DNA of 64,000 bases, taken from assembly GCA_020161455.1 (NCBI GenBank), contig JAIUNZ010000011.1, positions 1-64,000 of the forward strand, written 5' to 3'. Below, piece after piece: positions 57,284 through 64,000 of the stretch. The position numbers were made by a program, and so were the translations under genes. The notes under the pieces were generated by a model. The model made no database searches. It had not been told where the DNA came from and was given only the letters and a program-made list of their open reading frames with translations. How positions within the stretch are numbered: the first letter of the stretch is position 1; each line of letters starts with the position of its first letter. The DNA comes from Bacteroidota bacterium (lineage in GTDB: Bacteria > Bacteroidota > Bacteroidia > Flavobacteriales > Flavobacteriaceae).

Positions 57284-59050
57284 ATGGAAACGATACTACT
57301 ATATGTCTTGAAAGCTTCTGGTTTGATGGTTGCATTTTACTTCGCTTATATTCTATTATTGAGAAATGAAACTTTTTTCACAAGCAATCGATGGTTTTTA
57401 ATAACTGGATTATTGACTTCTTTGCTATTGCCTATTTACTTTATTACAAAAGTAGTTTTTATTGAAAAGCCTAAAATCAATTTTCAAAATTTAAACGATG
57501 TCACAACTGCAACAATTGAAACTATAAATGAAAATTCTGTAAAAGAAACTTTTGATTGGACACAACTAATTTGGATTGGATACCTGTTTGTTGTTTTGTT
57601 TTTATTGATGAAAATGTTCCTGAGTTTTATTTCACTTTATAAAATGATTTCAAAAGGACAAGTAATTGATAGTAAAAGCTATAAACTAATCTATGTAAAT
57701 GAAAACAGTGCTCCATTTTCTTTTTTTAATACTATTGTAATCAATCCTAAACTTTATTCTGAAGAAGAATTTGAAAGTATCATTTGCCATGAAAAAATTC
57801 ATTGTCAAGAAAAGCATTCCATTGATGTTTTGGTTACTAAACTAATTTGTATTTTCTTTTGGTTCAACCCATTTATTTGGATATACAACAAAGCTTTACT
57901 TCAAAATTTAGAATTTATTGCCGATCAAAAAGCTACACAATTATTAGAAAATAAAAACAAGTACCAAAAAACATTACTTAAAGTAGTAGCTACACAAAAT
58001 TGCATATCAATAACCAATCATTTCAATAAATCATTAATCAAAAAACGAATCGTTATGTTAAACACCAATCCATCTCAAAAAATCAATTCATGGAAATATT
58101 TTTCCATGCTGCCTTTACTTGTTGCTTTTGTTTTCTTTTTTCAAGTAAAAGTTCAAGCGCAAGTAAAAGGCGAAAATAAAATTCAAGCTAAAGAAGTTAA
58201 AAAAGTTGATAAAACAAAATCAAACCCAAATGACACTGAAAACACTTTAAACCTAGTAATCGATAAAATTAGTTCAGACATTGATTTAAAAGGTGATTCA
58301 GCTGCATTGAAAGAACGTTTTAATATTAATTTAAAAGTAAATTATATAAAAAGAAATGCTAAAGGAGAAATTATTGAACTAAAACTTTCCTATAACGACA
58401 ATAAAGGAAAAAAAGGTAAAACGGAACAAATAAGAACAATTCCAATTCGACCAATATTTATGAAAGTGTATAGAAAAGAAAATGGGGAAAATGAGATTGG
58501 TTTTTACGATAACCACGAAATGAAGACGTTGCCAAAAAATGATGAAAAAGAAAAAAAAATAACATTCATTGAAAATTTAAAAGATGATGCTGTTATTTAT
58601 GTTGATGATCAATTTCTTATGAGAAAAGAGGATGTTCAAGAGTTAGATGTAAATAGTTTGGTTAGTATGAAAGTATTAAAAGATGCAAAATCTTTAGAAA
58701 AATACAATGTTATAGGTAAAAATGAAGTTGTTGTCATTGAAACGAATTGGACGACTAAAAAACCAAAAACGGAAGATGCTAAAATAAATTATGTAATATT
58801 TACCAATGATAATGGTGATGAATTAACCTATAGTTTTGAACTAAATTATTTTAAAGTTCCACAATTTCCATCTGTAAAAATCACTGAAAATTCGCCTATA
58901 CTTATTCTAAATGGTGTGCAACAATCAAATCCTTTAAAAACAATTGACAATATTGACTTTAAGAAAATAAAATCGGTGCGAGTTTCAAATTCAAAAGATG
59001 AAGTAGCTATAGGAACACCAATTGAAAAAATTGTGATTACTACAAATTAG
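57284..59050 (+). CDS. M56 (BlaR1-like) membrane metallopeptidase
   Basis: 588 residues from ATG 57284 (METILLYVLKASG); a longer frame begins inside blaI. Four helices in the first 310 residues, zinc motif HEKIH at 169-173 with a downstream EFIADQKAT. Instead of a penicillin-binding sensor, the C-terminal 280 residues are a periplasmic region with two repeats shaped like TonB-receptor plug fragments (VIYVDDQFLMRKEDVQELD ... VVVIETN, and ILILNGVQQSN ... KIVITTN). Likely senses envelope stress and cleaves the repressor; ligand unknown. Confidence 0.87.
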   Translation: METILLYVLKASGLMVAFYFAYILLLRNETFFTSNRWFLITGLLTSLLLPIYFITKVVFIEKPKINFQNLNDVTTATIETINENSVKETFDWTQLIWIGYLFVVLFLLMKMFLSFISLYKMISKGQVIDSKSYKLIYVNENSAPFSFFNTIVINPKLYSEEEFESIICHEKIHCQEKHSIDVLVTKLICIFFWFNPFIWIYNKALLQNLEFIADQKATQLLENKNKYQKTLLKVVATQNCISITNHFNKSLIKKRIVMLNTNPSQKINSWKYFSMLPLLVAFVFFFQVKVQAQVKGENKIQAKEVKKVDKTKSNPNDTENTLNLVIDKISSDIDLKGDSAALKERFNINLKVNYIKRNAKGEIIELKLSYNDNKGKKGKTEQIRTIPIRPIFMKVYRKENGENEIGFYDNHEMKTLPKNDEKEKKITFIENLKDDAVIYVDDQFLMRKEDVQELDVNSLVSMKVLKDAKSLEKYNVIGKNEVVVIETNWTTKKPKTEDAKINYVIFTNDNGDELTYSFELNYFKVPQFPSVKITENSPILILNGVQQSNPLKTIDNIDFKKIKSVRVSNSKDEVAIGTPIEKIVITTN

Positions 59051-59080
59051 TTGTTTATTGAGATAAAAAAAATAAATTTG
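59051..59080 (+). promoter_or_regulatory. Promoter of the 45-residue gene
   Basis: TTG at 59051-59053, 19-base spacer, TAAATTTG at 59073-59080, right after the M56 stop; full consensus. Leader of about 45 bases to the small gene. A short AAACC/GGTTT hairpin (59082-59094) lies in the leader. Confidence 0.6.
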
Positions 59081-59128
59081 AAACCGATTGGTTTAACTGA
59101 CTAAACGTTTTTTTAATTCGAACTCATT

Positions 59129-59266
59129 ATGTATAAAATAATAGCTAAAATCAATAAACTCTTGTTACCCAGTTTTACAAAACGGAATTTAGATTTGTCA
59201 AAAGCAAAAAAGTGGCAACTTGCCATTATAGCTTGGCGGTTTTATATCACAAAAAAAGCATTGTAG
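59129..59266 (+). CDS. Conserved small protein, 45 residues
   Basis: Product MYKIIAKINKLLLPSFTKRN..., then SKAKKWQLAIIAWRFYITKKAL. Basic, with a hydrophobic/aromatic second half that could be an amphipathic helix. It matches in pattern a small flavobacterial protein that I recall being labelled, probably wrongly, as SsrA-binding protein; true smpB is at 1223. It has its own full promoter. Function unknown, but conservation of the pattern and promoter make it a real gene. Confidence 0.72.
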   Translation: MYKIIAKINKLLLPSFTKRNLDLSKAKKWQLAIIAWRFYITKKAL

Positions 59267-59301
59267 AATTAATAAATATTAAATTTTATTTTGAAAACCA
59301 T

Positions 59302-59331
59302 TTGCACCTTTCACAATAATACCTATATTTG
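59302..59331 (+). promoter_or_regulatory. tRNA-Arg promoter
   Basis: TTG at 59302-59304, 19-base spacer, TATATTTG at 59324-59331, full consensus; tRNA starts 15 bases later. Confidence 0.7.
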
Positions 59332-59345
59332 CACCCACAAAAAAA

Positions 59346-59419
59346 GGCCTCGTGGCGCAACTGAATAGCGCACTTGATTACGGCTCAAGAGGTTACTGGT
59401 TTGAATCCAGTCGAGGTCA
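59346..59419 (+). tRNA. tRNA-Arg (ACG anticodon)
   Basis: 74 bases. Acceptor GGCCTCG pairs with CGAGGTC (one G-U), D arm, anticodon stem CTTGA/TCAAG with loop TTACGGC giving anticodon ACG (read as ICG), T arm ACTGG-TTTGAAT-CCAGT, discriminator A. CCA is not encoded, as normal for the phylum. Own promoter and terminator. It contains one GGCC site. Confidence 0.95.
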
Positions 59420-59425
59420 CAATTT

Positions 59426-59468
59426 AATCCCCAATCTTTAATAAATAGTTAAGGTTTGGGGATTTTTT
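59426..59468 (+). terminator. Terminator of tRNA-Arg
   Basis: AATCCCCAA (59426-59434) pairs with TTGGGGATT (59456-59464), then six T residues. Seven bases after the tRNA. Confidence 0.85.
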
Positions 59469-59469
59469 A

Positions 59470-59662
59470 TTTCTAACTTGTGTCTGTTTTGTGTCAATAC
59501 AAATTTTATAAACTATTCTTTTTTAGTTATTTTTGAAAAATGGAGAGTGGATGTAGCTTAGAACAAGACTCTAAATTCATCAAAATGTACTTTATAATTG
59601 TGAAATAAATAGGTTTTAAATTAATGATAATCAAGCCATAGTAATTGCAAATAAAAAACAAA
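59470..59662. other. Intergenic stretch between tRNA and dipeptidase
   Basis: About 190 AT-rich bases. A 22-codon frame from the ATG at about 59540 has nothing to support it. No duplicated tRNA end, integrase or repeat was seen, so there is no sign of an integrated element. Confidence 0.45.
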
Positions 59663-60343
59663 ATGGAATATCTCTTTGCTCCTATCCAAAGACTTTATTA
59701 TTTAAAAAAAACGATTGCAGTACTTTGTTTATTAGCACTCTTTAGTTGCGCCATCAAACCACCATTTGAAAAAGGAACTTTCAAAAAATCAGATTTAGTA
59801 GAATTGGTAAAACTCGACCCAAGTATTCATTTAGACATTCGTTATGCAACGAATAACAACTTTATTGGACGACCAGTATATACTGAAGCCAGAGCATTTT
59901 TGCAACGCCCAGCTGCCGAAGCATTAGTAAAAGTTAATACTGAGCTAGAACCTTTGGGCTATGGTTTATTAATTTTTGATGGATATCGTCCGTGGAGTGT
60001 AACCAAAGTGTTTTGGGATAACACGCCTGAAGATAAAAAGAACTTCGTAGCCGACCCCAAAAAAGGTTCAAGACACAACAGAGGTTGCGCTATAGATTTG
60101 ACCTTATATGACCTAACAACAGGAAAACAAGTAGCCATGACCAGCGATTATGACGAAATGAATGAAAACGCTTATCCCGATTTTACTGGCGGAACTAAAG
60201 AACAACGCAACAACAGAGATTTGTTAAGACAAAAAATGGAAGCCAATGGTTTTAAAGTCTATAAATATGAATGGTGGCATTTTGATTTTCAAGGTTGGGA
60301 ATCTTATAGAATTGAGAACATTCCATTTTCTGAAGTGCATTGA
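59663..60343 (+). CDS. D-Ala-D-Ala dipeptidase, VanX-type lipoprotein
   Basis: 226 residues from ATG 59663; a TTG six codons upstream is less likely. Lipoprotein-like signal (AVLCLLALFSCAIK, Cys29). Catalytic zinc motif SRHNRGCAID with His138 and Asp145 (SxHxxGxAxD) and EWWH with Glu203 and His206. Such enzymes split D-Ala-D-Ala. In flavobacteria they are common housekeeping periplasmic proteins, so vancomycin resistance is not implied; no vanH or vanA is near. Confidence 0.92.
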   Translation: MEYLFAPIQRLYYLKKTIAVLCLLALFSCAIKPPFEKGTFKKSDLVELVKLDPSIHLDIRYATNNNFIGRPVYTEARAFLQRPAAEALVKVNTELEPLGYGLLIFDGYRPWSVTKVFWDNTPEDKKNFVADPKKGSRHNRGCAIDLTLYDLTTGKQVAMTSDYDEMNENAYPDFTGGTKEQRNNRDLLRQKMEANGFKVYKYEWWHFDFQGWESYRIENIPFSEVH

Positions 60344-60373
60344 TTTTTAGTAAAGAAATACTAACCTGTTCTA

Positions 60374-61273
60374 TTACTGAGCTTTATTTAAAAATTGAAC
60401 AGGCATTTCGTTTAAAGCTGTTCCTCCTTTAATGCCAAAATCTAATGTTCTTATAGGGAATGGTATCATAATATCGTTAGCTTCATAAGCTTTCTTGATG
60501 CGTTTGATAGCTTCACTTCCAACTAAGTTATAAATCGGTTGATCGGCAGAATTAATCCACATGTTTAGGGTTAAATTGATAGAACTGCTGCCAAACTCAG
60601 TAAAAAACACTTTCACTTCGTGTGTTTTAGATAGACCATCTATATCTTTAACAGCATTCAATGTTATTTCTTGAACTATATCCAAATCATCGCCATAGGA
60701 AACACCAATGCTTAAATCAAAACGTCGTATTTTGAGATGTGAATAATTTTCTATTGGGTTTTGAAACACTTCTTTATTTGGAATTATAACCGTTTGACCT
60801 TGAAATGTCTCCATCACAGTGTCTCGCAAATTAACTTCAACAATTTTGCCCATATACTCACCAATCTTAACAATATCACCTACTCGTAAAGGCTTTCGAA
60901 ATGAAATAAATATGCCCGAAATAAAATTGGCAGCTATATCTTGAAAAGCAAAAGCCAATCCTAATCCAAGGATACCAGCACCTGCTAATACCGTAGTAAC
61001 TGCTTTGTCTAATTTTAATATACTTAAAACAGTAAAAAATACAATGCCAATTGCAGTAAAATAAATTATCGAACTAAAAAGTTTGTTTAAAGTTAAATTC
61101 TTTGAAGCTTTACATATTAGTTTATTAGCAGTCTTACGAATGTATTTTGATATAAAGATTCCAACTACTAAGACTATTGCAGCCAATAAAATATTAGGTA
61201 GCAATTTAATTAATATTTGTGTCCAATTTGTTAATTTATCAGTTATTAGATTTGTTATAGCATTGATGTTCAT
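60374..61273 (-). CDS. MscS-family small-conductance mechanosensitive channel
   Basis: 299 residues from ATG 61273 (MNINAITNLITDKL). Three helices, the third with AGAGILGLGLAFAFQDIAANFISGIFI near 110-140, then the beta domain with VGDIVKIGEYMGKIVEVNLRDTVMETFQG and the C-terminal mixed domain (VSYGDDLD). Releases solutes on osmotic downshock. The longer frame adds residues not in the family. Confidence 0.94.
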   Translation of the reverse strand: MNINAITNLITDKLTNWTQILIKLLPNILLAAIVLVVGIFISKYIRKTANKLICKASKNLTLNKLFSSIIYFTAIGIVFFTVLSILKLDKAVTTVLAGAGILGLGLAFAFQDIAANFISGIFISFRKPLRVGDIVKIGEYMGKIVEVNLRDTVMETFQGQTVIIPNKEVFQNPIENYSHLKIRRFDLSIGVSYGDDLDIVQEITLNAVKDIDGLSKTHEVKVFFTEFGSSSINLTLNMWINSADQPIYNLVGSEAIKRIKKAYEANDIMIPFPIRTLDFGIKGGTALNEMPVQFLNKAQ

Positions 61274-61436
61274 AATTTTAAATAGTTTTTTTTGAATTAT
61301 TGCTAATATACTACTTTTAATGATGGAAAACAAAATTATACAACCCGGATAATACTTCAATTAAATCAATAAAATTAAAGAAATCACTTATTTTTAGTTT
61401 TTAAAAAACAAAATTTAAAGCAGTTTTGTGTATTTA

Positions 61437-61444
61437 TACTTTTG
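61437..61444 (+). promoter_or_regulatory. -7 box of DUF4256
   Basis: TACTTTTG, 35 bases before the ATG at 61480. It lies in the over-extended frame from 61426, which supports the later start. No clear -33. Confidence 0.45.
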
Positions 61445-61479
61445 CGTTAAATTTACACAACTACAACAAAAACTATCTT

Positions 61480-62043
61480 ATGGACAACAACAAAGAATTA
61501 ACATCAGAAGAAAAAGAAGGACTGCTAAACACTTTGAAGCTTCGTTTTGAGAAAAATAATCACCGCCATGAAGGCATTGATTGGAACAATGTAAAAGAAA
61601 AACTAGAAACCTTGCCAAAAAAACTATGGTCGCTGAACGAAATGGAGCGCACTGGCGGAGAACCCGATGTTGTAGCCTATGATGCTAAAACAAAAGAGTT
61701 TGTTTTTTATGACTGTTCGGCAGAAAGCCCAAGTGGTCGCAGAAGTTTTTGTTATGACCGTCAAGCATTAGAAAAACGAAAAGAACACAAACCCAAAAAC
61801 TCTGTAATGGATAGTGCGGCAGAAATGGGAATTTCACTTTTGGATGAAGCAGCTTACCGAACCTTACAACAACTAGAAAAAGTAGATGCCAAAACATCAA
61901 GCTGGCTCAAAACACCCGATGCTATTAGACAATTAGGCGGTGCCATCTTTGGCGATTTTAGATACAACACCATTTTTATATACCATAATGGTGCAGATTC
62001 GTACTACGCCGCTAGAGGTTTTAGAGGTTCGCTCAGAGTGTAA
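61480..62043 (+). CDS. DUF4256 family protein
   Basis: 187 residues from ATG 61480. Nearly the whole length is family-specific: RTGGEPDVVAYDAKTKEFVFYDCSAESPSGRRSFCYDRQALE, then SVMDSAAEMGISLLDEAAYR, then KTSSWLKTPDAIRQLGGAIFGDFRYNTIF and a final YAARGFRGSLRV. Cytosolic, function unknown; conservation suggests an enzyme. Confidence 0.92.
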   Translation: MDNNKELTSEEKEGLLNTLKLRFEKNNHRHEGIDWNNVKEKLETLPKKLWSLNEMERTGGEPDVVAYDAKTKEFVFYDCSAESPSGRRSFCYDRQALEKRKEHKPKNSVMDSAAEMGISLLDEAAYRTLQQLEKVDAKTSSWLKTPDAIRQLGGAIFGDFRYNTIFIYHNGADSYYAARGFRGSLRV

Positions 62044-62063
62044 AAGCTAATAGTATATGCACT

Positions 62064-62870
62064 TTATTTCAAAATCTCTTGAAGCTTTTCTTGAAACTCA
62101 TAATTATCATTAATACCACGATGTCCTTGGCTTTCTAGAGCAAACAAACTGTCTTTTGGTTTAAAAAGCTTTTGAAGTTGGAGTGCATTATCGTATGTAA
62201 TCAAATTGTCTTGCTTGCCATGAAAAATATAAACAGGTGCTTTTACTTTCACCATATAGTTATTGGTCTCAAAACTAAATTTCTTTAATACATCTGGATA
62301 AAAAGGAACTCTATTAGTAGTAAATTCTGTAAAATTAAAATAGGGTGCTTGAAGCAACAACATCTTTGGTTGTTCGACTGATGCTAAATAAGCAGCGATT
62401 CCAGTTCCAATTGAATAACCAATTATAATCGTTTTGTTTTTATCATACCGTTTCATCAACGTTTCATAAGCGATGGTAATGTCTTTATATACCTGTTCTT
62501 GATCGTCAATTTCGCCTTCACTTTTACCAAATCCTCTGTAATCTAAAAAGAAAATATCGTAGCCCAAACGAGTGTATATATCGGCATGATTTCCCCAGCT
62601 GTCTAGCGAACCAGCATTGCCATGAAGATAAAAAATTAATCCTTTTGGGTTTTTGGATTTAAACAATAATCCATTTAACTTAACACCATCAAAAGACAGA
62701 ATGGTGATTTCCTCGAAGTTATTTTGAAATTGAAATTGGTAATCATTTGGAAGTTTGCTGGCTCTAAAAACCATTTCAGATTGATTGAAATATACATAGC
62801 TTAAATAAATGCTGTATATAACACCTAATAGTAATAGTACAGAAGTAAATATAAATCGCAATGCTTTCAT
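62064..62870 (-). CDS. Membrane-anchored alpha/beta hydrolase (Bem46-like)
   Basis: 268 residues. One N-terminal helix (about 5-27), then the hydrolase fold: oxyanion YLHGNAGS near 81-88, nucleophile elbow GYSIGTG with Ser153, acid PVYIFHGKQDNL, and His252 in SQGHRG. Bem46/ABHD13 type. Substrate unknown. Five bases after DUF2007. Confidence 0.88.
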   Translation of the reverse strand: MKALRFIFTSVLLLLGVIYSIYLSYVYFNQSEMVFRASKLPNDYQFQFQNNFEEITILSFDGVKLNGLLFKSKNPKGLIFYLHGNAGSLDSWGNHADIYTRLGYDIFFLDYRGFGKSEGEIDDQEQVYKDITIAYETLMKRYDKNKTIIIGYSIGTGIAAYLASVEQPKMLLLQAPYFNFTEFTTNRVPFYPDVLKKFSFETNNYMVKVKAPVYIFHGKQDNLITYDNALQLQKLFKPKDSLFALESQGHRGINDNYEFQEKLQEILK

Positions 62871-62875
62871 GCAGC

Positions 62876-63091
62876 CTACAATCCCATTTTAAAATCTTCC
62901 ACTACTTGGTTGACTTTCATAAAATCGTTTTCTTGAATGAAAACTTCTACGGCTTTAGAGCTGTTTAGACTAGGAAATACGTTTGCTTGGTTGTTATTTT
63001 TTATCACAACGTTTACTCCAGCATTTTCTATGCGCAATTTTAAATCGATGGCTAAGGTTTCTGGTCCCGAAAAAATTTTAACTAAACCCAT
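62876..63091 (-). CDS. DUF2007 family small protein
   Basis: 71 residues: KIFSGPETLAIDLKLRIENAGVNVVIKNNN ... AVEVFIQENDFMKVNQVVEDF, a ferredoxin-like alpha-beta fold related to PII-type signalling domains. Often annotated putative signal transducing protein. Likely co-transcribed with the hydrolase. Confidence 0.85.
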   Translation of the reverse strand: MGLVKIFSGPETLAIDLKLRIENAGVNVVIKNNNQANVFPSLNSSKAVEVFIQENDFMKVNQVVEDFKMGL

Positions 63092-63235
63092 GATATTATT
63101 TGTTTTAAGTATTAAATGTATTGAAAAATAAAGTAGGCTGCTTCAACTTTATAGAATGTACTATAATGAACTATTTTACAGTACACAAATTTAATTAAAT
63201 TCTTAAGAAACATCCATGATATTAACAAGTATTTA

Positions 63236-63243
63236 TATATTTG
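63236..63243 (+). promoter_or_regulatory. -7 box of the last gene
   Basis: TATATTTG, 16 bases before the ATG at 63260. No TTG at 19-20 bases. Confidence 0.45.
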
Positions 63244-63259
63244 CTTAAACTTTTAGTCT

Positions 63260-64000
63260 ATGAAAAAAATTACTTCTCTTGTGTTATTTGTGTTTGTGCT
63301 TTCCGCTTGTGGAGTTCGTCAAACACGAGAATTGTTAACTTCTGGCGAATATGATGCTGCCATTGAAAATGCGATTGATGGTTTGAGAGGAAACAAAAAT
63401 GCCAAAGGAAAACAAGATTATATTTATATGCTAGAAGAAGCTTTTGCAAAAGCAAAAGAGCGAGATTTAAGAAATATTGAAACTTGGTTTAAAGATGCCA
63501 ATCCACAAAAGTTAGAAAAGATTTACAACACTTATATAGCACTAAACAACCGTCAAGAAAGCATACGACCTTTATTGCCCTTGAAGTTATTGAAAGAAGG
63601 TAGAGATGCTATTTTTCCTTTCGAGGATTATTCAGACCAAATAGTGAGCAGCAAGAATGCTTTGTCTAAATATCTATACGACAATTCAAAAGCATTGCTC
63701 GTTACCAAAGACAAGATGACCATTCGGCGTGCCTATGATGATTTGATATATTTAGAAAGCATCAATCCTAACTTTAAAGATACCCGAAAACTAATAGACG
63801 AAGCACAATTTAAAGGTACCGACTTTGTTAGCGTGTATTCTAAGAACGAAACCAACATGGTCATTCCTGTTCGTTTGGAAAATGATTTGTTAGACTTTAG
63901 CACTTATGGTTTGAATGATAAATGGACGGTATATCATAGCAATAAACAAAAAGATATTAAATATGATTATGTTATAGTCATCAATTTCAGAGATATAAAA
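63260..64000 (+). CDS. Predicted TPR-like lipoprotein (3' end outside window)
   Basis: 247 codons are open to the window edge. Lipoprotein signal MKKITSLVLFVFVLSACG (Cys17). Helical repeats at residues about 25-190 (GEYDAAIENAIDGLRG..., RRAYDDLIYLESINPNFKDTRKLIDEA) look like TPR units, followed by the start of a beta-rich part (NETNMVIPVRLENDLLDFSTYG). Surface or periplasmic; function unknown. Partial at the right end. Confidence 0.85.
   Translation, partial: MKKITSLVLFVFVLSACGVRQTRELLTSGEYDAAIENAIDGLRGNKNAKGKQDYIYMLEEAFAKAKERDLRNIETWFKDANPQKLEKIYNTYIALNNRQESIRPLLPLKLLKEGRDAIFPFEDYSDQIVSSKNALSKYLYDNSKALLVTKDKMTIRRAYDDLIYLESINPNFKDTRKLIDEAQFKGTDFVSVYSKNETNMVIPVRLENDLLDFSTYGLNDKWTVYHSNKQKDIKYDYVIVINFRDIK

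Noticed and set aside
59346-59540. tRNA-Arg as attachment site of an integrated element
   Set aside because: No duplicated tRNA 3' end, no integrase and only housekeeping genes follow.
59540-59610. 22-codon frame after the tRNA
   Set aside because: No promoter, no family pattern and length within chance for AT-rich DNA.
59663-60343. Vancomycin resistance gene cluster
   Set aside because: VanX-type dipeptidase is alone; no vanH, vanA or vanRS, and a lipoprotein signal points to a housekeeping periplasmic role.

Overview
The window is a 64 kb piece of a low-GC Bacteroidota chromosome, almost certainly from a Flavobacterium-like member of the Flavobacteriaceae. Evidence: a type IX secretion (T9SS) C-terminal sorting tail on a 752-residue surface protein and on a decayed remnant; Bacteroidota-only families (DUF4835/PorD-like, DUF6913, DUF6495); the bamD-rpoZ-coaBC-DUF4835-recN and rpsF-rpsR-rplI blocks; and many promoters of the Bacteroidota form TTG-N19/20-TAnnTTTG. 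No plasmid or phage core is visible. Most of the window is ordinary chromosome.

Layout. 1-4 kb: sugar epimerase, smpB, an HTH-Fic protein, pcm and the remains of a secreted cyanophycinase-like gene. 4-12.3 kb: a tight housekeeping run (Gfo/Idh oxidoreductase, 3-hydroxyacyl-CoA dehydrogenase, DUF1015, yggS, exonuclease/GIY-YIG nuclease) into which two accessory cassettes are fitted almost without seams: an NgoPII-type (GGCC) restriction-modification pair and a DUF4062 gene. 12.3-16.2 kb: voltage-gated channel, miaA, two small envelope genes, acyl-ACP thioesterase. 16-20 kb (minus): GT2, coaE, histidine kinase, response regulator. 20-30 kb (minus): T9SS substrate, fabV, recN, DUF4835, coaBC, rpoZ, bamD, dapA, DUF6913. 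30-34 kb: a 5'-nucleotidase split over two genes, then three tandem paralogous membrane proteins behind ligA. 36-41 kb: ribosomal rpsF-rpsR-rplI, a divergent LytTR regulator, priA. 41-50 kb: DUF2147 pair, YihY, nadC, kinase, pyrD, DUF3307 + SatD, HMG-CoA lyase, guaB. 50-64 kb: antiporter, purB, TatD, DUF1684, MFS, BlaI/M56 pair, a 45-residue small protein, tRNA-Arg, VanX-type dipeptidase, MscS, DUF4256, alpha/beta hydrolase, DUF2007 and a lipoprotein running off the end.

Three regulator genes carry regularly phased site arrays just upstream: four ATTAC-N8-GTAAT palindromes every 28 bp before the SatD/DUF3307 operon (47659-47760), three AAATCG direct repeats every 20 bp before the LytTR gene (38117-38162), and three AACTA-N6-TAGTT palindromes every 20 bp before blaI (56829-56884). 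The SatD-like protein, with a cyclase/GGDEF-like motif pattern plus a C-terminal HTH, a membrane partner and the 28-bp array, is the best candidate for an undescribed regulatory module.

Several starts differ from the longest reading frame because a promoter -7 box lies over the upstream start (Gfo/Idh, Fic, purB, HMG-CoA lyase). The exonuclease/GIY-YIG gene has no canonical start codon at its conserved N-terminus. Everything was done by eye; no similarity search or structure prediction was run.
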